Shown here: positions 45,551 to 56,457 of the stretch, one piece after another
How the letters are laid out: every line of letters starts with the position of its first letter
Position numbering within the stretch: the stretch's first letter is position 1
Assembly: GCA_030248225.1 (NCBI GenBank)
Contig: JASANE010007305.1
Span: forward strand, 62,001 to 126,000
DNA: 64,000 nucleotides
Direction of reading: 5' to 3'
Origin: Trileptium ribeirensis
Taxonomy: Eukaryota > Nematoda > Enoplea > Enoplida > Thoracostomopsidae
Notes under the pieces: model-generated
The model's input: only the letters and a program-made list of their open reading frames with translations
Told to the model about the DNA's origin: nothing
The model's database searches: none
Made by a program: the position numbers and the translations under genes

Positions 45551-45968
45551 GTAAGTTGATTGCGTTTACGAATACGTTTACGGTTTCATCGGCAGGGAGT
45601 CCTTGGGAAAATACACCTCCTTTCTGTGTTCGTCAACCTACCCCCTCTGCTCCTATGCGCATGTATGTCTTTAGTATCATGGAAACTAGTACTAAATAAT
45701 TACGCTCTAATGGCCAACACTCTATTAACATAGGGTATACATAGCCCAGTCCGGCTAGTGCAAACGTACTGCTCTTTCTAGGCTGAACATTTTACTTTGA
45801 AAGGGCCGGTATTGACTGGGAAAACGTCACGAGGCCGGATTTCACTGTATAACAGATTCCGGTCCTAGGTGTACACGTCATAAATGATGTATGTTATCTC
45901 GTCTCAAATAATTTAAATACGTAGCTAGGTTGCATTTCGTAATATATTCAGTTCTTATTTTGTCACAG

Positions 45969-46053
45969 CCGTCAGGCTGTGACATTGATTTTACCTTCTG
46001 TCAGAGTGTGCATTAAAGCTTTAATTGCACTGCACTGCACGTATCTGTTGTAG
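45969..46053 (+). CDS. Possible terminal exon of the split gene
   Basis: The acceptor TTATTTTGTCACAG ends at 45968. Continuing the phase of the exon at 45265-45550 gives 27 more residues, hydrophobic, before TAG. It is short, so the phase match could be chance. Confidence 0.25.
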
Positions 46054-47039
46054 TCATAAAAGCCTTTACAGATCCGACCCCTGGAGTCCAGGCAAAAATC
46101 GCATGCAGCAAACGTCTCGGATTTGTTGACTATAATTGAGATGAAACATTTAGGAATTCCGATAATCGATGACATCGAAAATTATATTATCAACTTTACA
46201 AGGTCCGCATTCTTTGGGATTTGAGATTTGATATTAAATGAGAGACAACGCATTACCAGTATAGATAGAGGACTGTCGTTTCTTACTTAAAAGTGGTGTA
46301 AGTGAAAATTTATAGATGGTTAGAACTCGTTTAGTATTTCTATCGCAAGATGGTCAACACATAGGATTCTTGCTATTTTATAGACAGCTTATTCGCAAAC
46401 GCTGGAGTCAAATAATTTGACATGTTTCAAAAACTATATATTATTATGAACTGTCGTAAATTTTATATTTAAATACTTATATGTAACCCAGGCGCATAAA
46501 TTATATTGTTAATAATTGCAATTGCGCAATAACTGCAATAGCGGTTAAAGCTCACAACAATTAAATTAAATTAAACCTATTGTTAGCACACTAATGCTCG
46601 TGCAGAAGCACATACCTCAGACATGATTTCCAAGGTGGTAAACGTATTATCGGGATCCCAAGAGCGTCGCTGCAAACAGTTTTTTTCAATCGTTCCTCAG
46701 TAAACTTATCTATATAAATAACCATAACTATTAAACACTAAATCTACACCGTTAAAGCAACTGACGGCAGTTAAGTAAAAACAGGAAGTGGTATTATCAA
46801 TATGACTGCTGTGACATTCTTCTCTTAAGAAGAAAAATTTTTTGTTTTCAAACACAAAGTTCTTGGCACATAGTATGTGTTTCCGACAGGGTAACTTGTT
46901 GCTTATATTTTGTGTTTTGGAATAAAATTAATTATCCAATTTTCACTCCAGCTGCAAATTCGTATTATTAGATTATTAGATGCTTCGCACGGACCCTTGA
47001 GTTTGTATTACTTTGGGGTCATATGGTGACTAAGACAGA
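46054..47039. other. No gene seen
   Basis: AT-rich spacer. A palindromic motif TTCTTCTCTTAAGAAG near 46818 also occurs near 25950 in a similar context, perhaps ends of small DNA elements. Confidence 0.35.
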
Positions 47040-48322
47040 CTGATGCTGGAAAATATTCACGACTCGGTCAAGCAGCAAGATGTGACGATTTCCTGGTACC
47101 GACAAGCCAAGGAAGTATCAATGCGTCACAGCTGCAGCTACAGTGCTCTCTAAAGTGCCACCAAACCACACTACGATGTGTTCGATTTTGAAGAAGCGCC
47201 GAGCTAATGGCTTTCACACAGTCAGAAATTCTGAATGGCTAGCTATAGGTAAAGACATGAAACCAGGCTATCAAAAGACCCTGTTTAAAATCCTGCGACA
47301 ATTTACAAGAACTGTTTTCGCCAGTGACACGACCCGCCGCGACTTAAGTGTTTTCGGGCAAGGCACAGCACGTTATCGTGAACAATAAGAGCAGCTAATA
47401 TACATACCGCCTTCTATGGATTTACTCGACAATCTCGAATTCGCTTGCTTCTACGTTACGAGCGAACTTGAGCAAGTGCCTACAGCCAACAGGTCGGTCG
47501 AGCAATCACAGGGTTTAAAGCCAACACAGCACCTGGAGGTGATTTATTCTCACCGCAAGTCTTCAAAGCCGAAGATATTGTTCTTGTCAATTGCTTTCTC
47601 GAACTCTTTGACCAAATGTGGCAACAGGAAAGAATTCTCGTCGACTTTCAAACCTCTGTTCTCCTGCCATTTCCGAAGAAAGTATCTAAGTTGTTGATGT
47701 ATCTAGTTGCTGCTAATCTGCCTAAAGGTACTGGAGACAACTATTCTGCACCAGATCAAGACCCGTTGCTAAATGAATACAAGACCACAGACAATCAGGA
47801 GGGTTTTCGCTCGGGTTAGGACTGTGTTGACCAGATTTCCAGTCTGAAAGTGATCCTCGAAACTCGCCACGATTATCGAAGACCAATGTTTGTCGCTATA
47901 ATCGATTTTAAAGCGGCGGTCTACTCCGCCGATCGAGCATCAATACTCAACATTATGGTCGTAGAAGGGTACCCTCAAAGTTGCTTAATGCTATCAAACC
48001 GATGTACGCTACATCATTCTCCAAGACCTGTGTCTACAACGAGGATAGCGACACCTTTCTGGTAGTATTCATAGTTGGGTTTTATCTTGTCACCCATTTT
48101 GTTCAACTACGTCATCGACTAGGTGATCCCCTACACACTCTCAGACCAGACAGACGGCGTCGTGTACTGGTCCACTCAAAGGGTATTGCGGACTTGGATT
48201 ACGCATACGACGTAGCACGTTTGTCTGAGACCACGCAGGAGTTTCAGCTCATGTTAGGCCGACTTAGTACAGTAGCAGCGAAAGTAGGCCTGTTTATTAA
48301 TTCAAACAAAACAAAGTTTATG
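47040..48322 (+). pseudogene. Degenerate LINE, 5' segment
   Basis: In shifting frames the + strand keeps reverse-transcriptase traces: VAIIDFKAAVYSADRASIL (47868-47945), and DLDYAYDVARLSETTQEF (near 48191), a decayed YADD box, then INSNKTKFM up to 48322. Stops and frameshifts are frequent. The RT is interrupted at 48323 by a hAT element and resumes at 49890. Confidence 0.8.
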
Positions 48323-49889
48323 CAGGGGCCGCGGAGCCGGGGGGGCTGGGGGGGCTTTAGCCCCCCCAATAATTAGGACCAAATTGAAAACAGTGAAAAA
48401 TTAAAATAAACCCAAACGGCGACGACGAGCCAACCCCGAATATTGAACGATTGCAGGTCTGGTTTGATACGAAGTACCAGCACGCGCTGCATACTCAACA
48501 TTGCATATATAGCATGTTAGCACATTAGCACAAGTTTTGTTTCATAAGAAGTATATAGTTTTCTTTATATTTTTTCAGTATATGTTTAATATTTATTTTG
48601 TAGATGTTTGTAGTCCTTTGTTGCTACACCTGCAGAAAGTTTTCTTTTTTGAAACTTGTGGGAATATTGTTTTTAGTGTAGAATGGATAGATTGGCGTTT
48701 GTACCTCACAAATATTTTGGAATTGGGTTTTTTGTTTTGCCATTCAGCCGTTTTCTTTACATTGTGATTAGATTTAGCGCCACTCCTTTTAGGGGTGCAG
48801 CACGCTCCTGAAAAGTGGGGGTCGGGGCACGTAACTTCAACTGAGTACACCCAAATTACACTTGTCGATTTTTAATATACAGTTGTATCACGTTGTAAAG
48901 TTTGCTCCTAAAGAAGCGGTTATACCACTTAAAGCAGTGATGGCTTCTGAAAAGCACATTATGAGGATGAGCGAGAAAGCCCGGGTGCTGTGACCGCAGT
49001 GGCGTAGCCAGGAATTTTCAGTTTCACTTCCGTGCAATATACTTTAAGGCAATCGATGATGTTACTACGGCTATAAACGAAAGATTCGACCAGCCAGGCT
49101 TCAAGATTTATCAAGCAATGGAAGAGTTTCTGCTTAAAGCGATACGCGGTGAGGATTATTCCGCTGAACTTTCGATGCTCGAGAACAACTATGGCAACGA
49201 CATCAATTTTTCCAATTTATCCGCACAACTACCAATTTTTCATCACAAATTTAAAGCTAAAAATATGAAACACTTCGATGACATCTACGCAGAGGTTAAA
49301 GTGTTGGATGCACCTAGCAAACTGTTATTAGAAGAAGTAATAAAAATCATGGTTTTGATATTGGTAAATCCGGCCACTGACGCTATTGGTGAACGTTCGT
49401 TTTCCATGGCGCGAAGACTGAAAACTTGGTTACGTTCCACCATGAATCAAAAGCGATTTAATAGCTTGGCAGTGCTAAACATTCATAAAGAACGTGTGGA
49501 CAAACTCGATTTAGCTGTGGTTGCAAATGAATTTGTTCAGCTTAACGATAACAGGAAGCGGATCTTTGGAAAGTTCTCAAGTTGCGACTTCTAATTCTTT
49601 TTTCGAACTATACTGATATATTGGTAAATTCTGTCGGATCAACTCTTTTTGAGTCGTTTATTACGACACATTCAAACATCGAAGCACTTTTTGTTTGTGA
49701 GTTTCCTGCTTTTTTGCCGGCGGAATGCTGTTTTTCTAGATTCCCAATTCCCAAGTATTCCGAAATTGCATCCAAAATCAAAATTTTTTGCGGGACCGAA
49801 GCGAACCCGCACCACCCCAAATGGCGCCGCGCTTTGCCCAGGTATCGCCCCATTAGCCCCCCAATATTGGGGATGCTCCGCGGCCACTG
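48323..49889. mobile_element. hAT-type DNA transposon remnant inserted in the LINE
   Basis: The ends CAGGGGCCGCGGAGC (48323) and the inverse of CAGTGGCCGCGGAGC (ending 49889) form a terminal inverted repeat. TTATG at 48318-48322 and 49890-49894 is a 5-bp duplication. The left end holds a strong hairpin of G7CT and AGC7. Only the 3' part of a transposase ORF remains, so it is internally deleted (1567 bp). Confidence 0.85.
49118..49594 (+). pseudogene. hAT transposase C-terminal dimerisation domain
   Basis: A 158-codon frame ends at TAA 49594. It contains NPATDAIGERSFSMARRLKTW, LRSTMNQKRFNSLAVL and HKERVDKLDL, the conserved C-terminal hAT dimerisation region found in ZMYM1-like transposases. 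The zinc-finger and most of the catalytic core are absent. It cannot supply full transposase activity. Confidence 0.85.
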
Positions 49890-50160
49890 TTATGGCTTGC
49901 TTCCGTAACACCGTGCCGTTGATCAGCTGCGATGGCGAAATCTCGGAGTGTTCAGCAGTTTCTGATACCTAGGCAGCCATATTACCTTCAGTGGGCAATC
50001 CTGCGTTGAAATACAAAATCGAACGGCCAAAGCGAGGGCTGTGTTCTGATGGCTGAGAAAACATGTATGTCGAATAGACGAGATAGCATTGCGACGAAGA
50101 TGTAAGTGTAAGACAGCACCATTAGACCAGTCTTGCTGAAATGCGCGCGTAGGTATATAA
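49890..50160 (+). pseudogene. Degenerate LINE, 3' segment
   Basis: Directly after the hAT insertion the reading resumes with ACFRNTVPLISCDGEI and, in another frame, YLGSHITFSGQSCVEI-like and KARAVF...RIDEIALRRRCK, the usual LINE region after the RT. It continues the frame cut at 48322, showing one LINE interrupted by a later hAT insertion. Confidence 0.7.
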
Positions 50161-50399
50161 TACTTTTTCTTGTACGATTTAAGTCTAAACTCACCATGGA
50201 CTTCACGTCGCATTAATATGGTACACACAGAAACTAGTGCTAGAACATTTTTCACCAAAACAGAGATTACAAGGATAAATTTTGCCAAAATGCAAGGAAC
50301 TTATTGAAGGAAATAAGGTTTCATGTTGTCAGCGATGGTTCGACAGATTTTGTTTTTTCGAAATAACAGTGTTCTTCCATCCGGGTGCTGTACGCGTAA

Positions 50400-50560
50400 A
50401 ATTATCAAAATGTATATCGTGTTGTGTACGAGCCGAGCCGGATCGAGCTTTTTTGACGAAGATGGGCTCGGCTCGAATCGGCTGGAGCCATGGTTGGCTC
50501 GGCTCGGCTTGTGTCGGAGGTTGAAAGTTTAGGGTCGGCTTGGCTCGATACAAATAGATG
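50400..50560. repeat. GAGCCGAGCC-rich segment
   Basis: The motif GGCTCGGCTCG and its complement recur within ~150 bp. The origin is unclear; similar runs occur near ends of some DNA transposons. Confidence 0.4.
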
Positions 50561-50589
50561 CCGACTCTGCCCTGCTCGTGCTCGAAATT

Positions 50590-52680
50590 CTCACCTCTAC
50601 CGTACAGCTGTTTTCACTTCAGATAGTTCTGACCTTCGATTGTAAAGACGGACACTACAGAAAGACGGGTCGAACATGCATCTGGTCAATGGTATGATTT
50701 TAGCAGATTGACCGTCAGTTTGCAACATCCGACATAATGACGGACAGTGAACAGAATCGAATGCAGCTTTGAAATCGATAAAGGCTATTGCAGTGGATTG
50801 TCGAAACTGGTGGCGGTGTTGTAGTGGGAGCTGCACGTTCAGTATTTGTTCCACTGTCCCACGGCCTACAGGAAACCCGCATTGTTATTCGCTTGTTGTT
50901 TCTATTTTGAAGCGATTGGAAATTATTGGTTCTGAAATTTTGAAGATATTGTCAAGCAGTGAGATACCTCCCTAACTCGCACATACAGATTTATCCCCCC
51001 ATTTTGTGGAATGGAATTAAAATCGTCGTATGCCAGGACGGTGGTACCGTCTCGCTGGACCAAATCTTGTAGACGGAGAGAGTCAACCATATGTCGATTC
51101 ACCAGCTTATATACTTCAGCCGTGATTCTGTCTTCACTTGCCGCAGGTCCGTTGCGGAGGCTTTTGATGGCAGCTATCACCTCGTGCTTTTTCAATAGAA
51201 GATCACGATCCATGATGTAGAATTCTTTGAATTGCATCTCAAACTCTGACAAAGGTTCTTATGGTTCTTCATAATTCAGGCAGCGTTCTAGTTAGGATTC
51301 CACGATTGATCACGGGGTACCATCGGTTTCGTAGGTGGTGCCACGAGATCGACACAGAGGCTATGACATGTTTTTAGTTAGGTGAAAGGCCTCACGGTGG
51401 TCAATTACAGCCACGGCTCGGTTGATTTCTGCGGCCATGCCACGAAGGAAGGATTCCTACACCTGTGATATTTGTTCGAGAGTTTACGCTTCAGAATAGA
51501 TTTCGGAGCAGATTTGGTATTTCTGGGAACGAGATACAGGCATACGGAGTAGCCATAGTCGAACCTTGAACCCAGTGGGCTCGCTTGTCGCGCTTAACGA
51601 TTTTGAGAAACTGTTCGAGGCTGTGGTCAACGGTGCGTTTAAAAGCGGCCCGGTGCTCGTCTATAGGCATATCTTCGTCGTGGAGGAGAGCGAATCGGTT
51701 GATCTGCTGTCGAATGGTTTCGCAGTTATGTAAGTGCTCGAAGGTGTATGCGATTTTGCTGAGGTCTGTTTGCGTCGAGGCTGCATTTCGTTCTTAGAAT
51801 AAGCATGCTGTGGTCGCTTGGTAGTGTGTTATCCCAGTGTGTGCGACATTCCATAGCAGATGACGTCCATCCTTTATTCATAAGTATGTGATCCAGCTGG
51901 AAATCTTTCCCACTGTATGATCGCCAGGATTCGATATTCCGTTCAATATGTTTGAAATAGCTCCTGATCACGCATAGATCCAAGAATTGTGGTACAGTGA
52001 CCAGTCGTGTTCTGGTGTCGGTGCGACGCCCAATTATATATCTACCTACTGTCTTCGCAAGTAAGTCGCGGCCCCAATTGCCCGTTGACGTCTCCGCATA
52101 ATATGGGTTTCCTTTAAGATGTTAAGTTGTTCACTTCCTGCATCTGTTGCTCGTAGAAAATATATCTATCGGCTTCGGAGGCGACGACAGTTAGAGCGTA
52201 AACCGCGACGATTGCGATGTTTATAGGTTTGGCCTGGAAGGTATCGGTGGCAAGGCAAGAGCTCACAGGATTCCAGTGCTGTAGGTGACAGCAATTCCAA
52301 CTTCATGGTTTCCTAATTTTATGAACCGGAGAAGAGAAGCTTATATGCGTAGTGTCTGCGTAGCGTTGTCTCGTAGAGAGCTGCAATATTGTTTGACAGA
52401 TTTGGAAGTGAGTGACAGCTCACAGTGACAGGAGCTGTTCATAACCGTCTTTCATTAAAGTTCTGATGTTCCAGGAGGCAACTCACTTATTTGTTACTCC
52501 GGCAGAAGCAATTCGGCTCGTGGCATTTGCCCTGGACGCTGTAGTAGAGAAGCAATTCGTGATGGTGACTGAACTGACATAAAATTTTCCGGAAATTTTA
52601 CGCGAGATTCCAGCCACTCAGCCTGTTTAGGTCAACAGCAGCATACTTTTTATCGTGGTTTGACTCCCACTATCACAGTT
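50590..52680 (-). pseudogene. Second degenerate LINE, minus strand
   Basis: On the minus strand, endonuclease traces (DFQLDHILMNKGW, PSDHSMLI; 51983-51726) precede RT traces (AAIKSLRNGPAASEDRITAEVYK; IAFIDFKAAFDSVHCPSL; 51250-50597). Frames are broken many times. Near 52650 a TTTTTATCGTGGTTTG motif resembles the repeated motif in the 5' part of the RTE element at 32350-32430. It is old and inactive. Confidence 0.8.
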
Positions 52681-53250
52681 GCCGGCTTTGAGGGAATTCG
52701 CTTACCTAGGAGCATAGTGTCTATATATAGATGGGTGTTGCGGGCATTAAAAAAGTTAATACGCAATTTTTACCAACGTTCGTGTTTCGGTCGTTAGGTG
52801 TGTAATATGTCAACTGCAATATACAATGGAAAGACTTAAAAAATTAACAAAAATTGGAAAAATTTAGAAAAATTGGCACAAGTTGACAAAAATGTGACAA
52901 ATTGTTCAAAAATCGGGAAAATTATGAGTTTATAAACATTTTAAAAAATTAGCTGTTCCTAACTTTACCTCACCCTCCACTCGCAGACTTCTCTCCGCCA
53001 TGAACATCAATGCGCCTCGGGCTGAAGTACCTTCGACACCTGTAACATATGATTTTTTGACAAATGACTAAAATTATTGACGTAGTATTGCATATTATTA
53101 ACGTTAAATTCCGAGGTTCTGTAAATCTAATTAGGCGTACGTTGCATCAGCAATATATTCATTATTTATCCCAGCCGTTTATTGAAGTAAAATTTAGATT
53201 AGGATATTTTTCAAGAATCTTGGATTTTTATCTATCGCATTACAATTTAG

Positions 53251-53694
53251 GCCGGACAAAGCAATTCTTCTTATGAACGATTTTAAGACAATGGAATCAA
53301 ACATTTTTGAACAAAATTTGTCTGAAAATCTTCAACAAATAGCATCCGCTTGCTTTGTCTACGACTACCTTCAACACGGATTCGACATTCTTGTTGCTGA
53401 ACCGAAAGAAGTTGCTACGATTAATAGCGTTAAACAAAACGGAATTTCAGTACGCGATGGAAATGGAAACAAGGCTTTTCAGAACCGTGTTGTTCCAACA
53501 ACGCAAATTGATCATTGCGACGTAAATAAAAGCGTTGCTGTTCGTTATGCCAATGGTAATGCTAGCATTGGCGTCAACAAATGGCATGAGTCTCAACTTG
53601 AAGTCGAAATTAAAAAGCATTCTCAGCTGCCTCCGTTGACTGAGTGGCGGAAGCTACGTTCAAAACTGAATAAGAAAAACTACTGCGGTTGTTG
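53251..53694 (+). CDS. Putative exon of an unrecognised gene
   Basis: The acceptor CATTACAATTTAG ends at 53250 and a donor-like GTAAAC starts at 53695. The frame is open throughout and contains ATG at 53273; without splicing it would stop at 53698 (141 codons). The protein is hydrophilic with no membrane segment and ends in a Cys-containing CGCW. I do not recognise it. It could equally be a short intronless gene starting at 53273. Confidence 0.4.
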
Positions 53695-53735
53695 GTAAAC
53701 ATGAGATCACTATTTCGTGAGTCAAGGTGTATATT

Positions 53736-54115
53736 ATCGTGCTAAAGGCTTCGTTAGAGATCCTGCTGGTTCAAATACAATATCTTTTTGACTGTGTACA
53801 GCCAAACCAATTGAGTCAACGCTCAGCAAATTAACTGTCAGATATATAAGCAGAAACTCGGTAATAAATAGCTTCTGTGATGCTATGTAATATTGAGTTA
53901 AAATATATCTATATCACAGTAGCTCATCGTGCTAAAGGCTTCGTTGGAGATGCTGCTGGTTTAAATACAATATCTTCTTGACTGTGTACAGGAAAACCAA
54001 TTGAATCAACGCTCAACAAATTTAATAGTCAGATATATAAACAGAAATTCGGCAATAACTAGCTTCTATGATGCTATGTGTTATTGTGTTGAAATATATC
54101 TATGTCACATAATCG
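53736..54115. repeat. Tandem duplication, 190-bp unit, two copies
   Basis: ATCGTGCTAAAGGCTTCGTT occurs at 53737 and 53927; similarity at roughly 90% continues through the whole unit. Confidence 0.9.
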
Positions 54116-54436
54116 GAAATAGCAGGATATAAATAATTGTCCGTAAATAATAACCGTGATATCTTATTAATGTCCAAACCAATAGCTGTATCTAGTTAGT
54201 GTAAACATCAGCGATACTATAATCAATTATTGAAAAATACATTGTTTCATTTAACTTACGATTTTTAGTAAGCGCGAGCTTTACTATTTTTGTTTTCATA
54301 CATAACATTTTTAGTAGTCTTAGAAAGCACGTTCTGCGTAGACACGCCACTTGCTTGACGTTGACCAAAATAGTTAATAATTAGCATATATTATTCTTCA
54401 TCGTTAAGAACATGTAAGTTTTTTGGAAACCAAGGG

Positions 54437-54714
54437 ACTGGCGTTGGGTCGATTTTTGAAAACAATGCCGAATTTCTACAAAAGTTGCAATGCAGGTTTA
54501 TTTATTCATGATTTTTTTCCTAAAGATTATCTAGAAGTTAGCGGATTTAACCTTATCATAAGTACAAGTTTCATAACTGGCGTTGGGTCGATTTTTGAAA
54601 ACAGTGCCGAATTTCTACAAAAGTTGCAATGCAGGTCTATTTATTCATGATTTTTTCCTAAAGATTATCTAGAAGTTAGTGTATTTAACCTTATCATAAG
54701 TACAAGTTTCATAG
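54437..54714. repeat. Tandem duplication, 139-bp unit, two copies
   Basis: ACTGGCGTTGGGTCGATTTT occurs at 54437 and 54576, and the two units differ at only a few sites, mostly the T run and two or three substitutions. Confidence 0.9.
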
Positions 54715-55914
54715 CATATAGATGTTTTGGATGTAGCGCCAAATTTTGAAGTTAATTTTTGTGTTTACAGAAACCACTCTGCTCAGGATACACAAAACGA
54801 TTTCTGGAAAGCGTCCACAAAATAAGAATTTACATAAAACCCAGGTCAGAAACCGTAGTCTGAAAGTCATTGTGCATTATTCTATAATTGTGAACATATT
54901 TTATGCCTCCATATCTTGTTGCATATGTTTGTCGGCCGCTTTTAACTGCGACTATGATATGCAGATTTTTTTGTCTTTAGAATGTAACGTTTCTGCATGC
55001 ACGGTCTCATTTTGTGATTGTTTATCCGTGGAAAAGGCATTGATTAAGAAACAAGTGTACAGGGCGTATATGTTCATAGAGGTAGAGAAAGTAACCCCGT
55101 TCTAATTTCGCTCTCTCGCTGGGTGCGCGCGGAAACTTTTGGCAATTACAAGTCAAATCATAAAAAATTTTAACGAAAAATTTGAAAAATATGGAAAATT
55201 ATAAGGAAAATTTGGAGCGAATCGGGTAAATTTTCTTTGCCATCCTGCGCATACCTTGCCCTCCGCAAACTATCTATTCTTCTTTAAGCCGATGTCCCAT
55301 GCACAACTTATGGCATAGAAATTTCAACTGGGAAAATTGAGGCTATTATATATAAATGTTTTATTGCGTTTGATAAGTAGTATTTAGTAGCCATAAAAAT
55401 GAAAAAGTATCAATTATGTAGAGAGATTAAGCGCACTGCAAAAACCTGAGTGACATTAGTAATAAAGAGTACAGAGTCATATACAATATACATATACACA
55501 ATACAGAGTCATATACAACAAAAGCAAAATTTGAGTTATTTTTTCACGTCAAACATCAGCTATCATGAAGTATATCGGTCGTGCTATGTAATTGCAGTGT
55601 AAAAATTGCACCATCGATTAATTGGTTGCATTTTTAAATGGAAGTAGATTTTGAAAATTTCTGTCACCCTGGGCCACAAAATTCGGAAAATTTTGCACTA
55701 ACGTCAAAGCTTTAACCCGATCAGGAGACGATGTATGCCTGTACTTTTATGCTTGGATACACATAGCTTTAAGCCTACCCAGCTGACAAAATTTATCCAT
55801 ACCCACGGATTGGATTTTCGAATAATACGTAGTAACAATGAATTTCGTGGTCAACAGCATAATATTATATGCTCAAGTTAACAATCCTGGTTAAAGTAAA
55901 ACTATTTTTGATGA
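54715..55914. other. Spacer with AAATTT-rich patch, possible small exon
   Basis: A strong acceptor (TTTTTGTGTTTACAG, ending 54770) and a donor-like ACCCAG/GTCAGA (54843) bound a possible 73-bp exon, without partners I can phase. An AAATTT-rich patch followed by CT-rich sequence lies at ~55130-55290; similar patches occur at 52830-53000 and 57180-57330. Confidence 0.35.
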
Positions 55915-55932
55915 TTTTTATGAAAATTTTTT

Positions 55933-56440
55933 ATGAAAATTTTTGATAAATTTATGAAAATTTTTATGAAAATTTTTTATAATTTTATGAAAATTTTTAT
56001 GAAAATTTTTGATAATTTTATGAAAATTTTTATGAAAATTTTTGATAATTTTATGAAAATTTTTATGAAAATTTTTGATAATTTTATGAAAATTTTTATG
56101 AAAATTTTTGATAATTTTATGAAAATTTTTATGAAAATTTTTGATAATTTTATGAAAATTTTTGATAATTTTATGAAAATTTTTATTAAAATTTTTGATA
56201 ATTTTATGAAAATTTTTATGAAAATTTTTGATAATTTTATGAAAATTTTTATGAAAATTTTTGATAATTTTATGAAAATTTTTATGAAAATTTTTGATAA
56301 TTTTATGAAAATTTTTGATAATTTTATGAAAATTTTTATTAAAATTTTTGATAATTTTATGAAAATTTTTATGAAAATTTTTAATAATTTTTTGAAAATT
56401 TTTATGAAAATTTTTGATAATTTTTATAAAAATGTCAATA
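55933..56440. repeat. Minisatellite, 33-bp unit, about 15 units
   Basis: The unit is ATGAAAATTTTTATGAAAATTTTTGATAATTTT, with some units missing one 12-bp block. Because all blocks are multiples of three, a frame of 174 codons (MKIFMKIFDNF repeated) stays open by construction. Not regarded as coding. Confidence 0.95.
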
Positions 56441-56457
56441 TTTCGATTTTATCGTGA

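Noticed and set aside
54746..55105. 119-codon open frame
   Set aside because: Starts inside an intron-like stretch and crosses a good acceptor; no domain. Only a small exon (54771-54843) might be real.
55933..56457. 174-codon frame of MKIFMKIFDNF repeats
   Set aside because: It is an unavoidable consequence of a 33-bp minisatellite whose blocks are all multiples of three.
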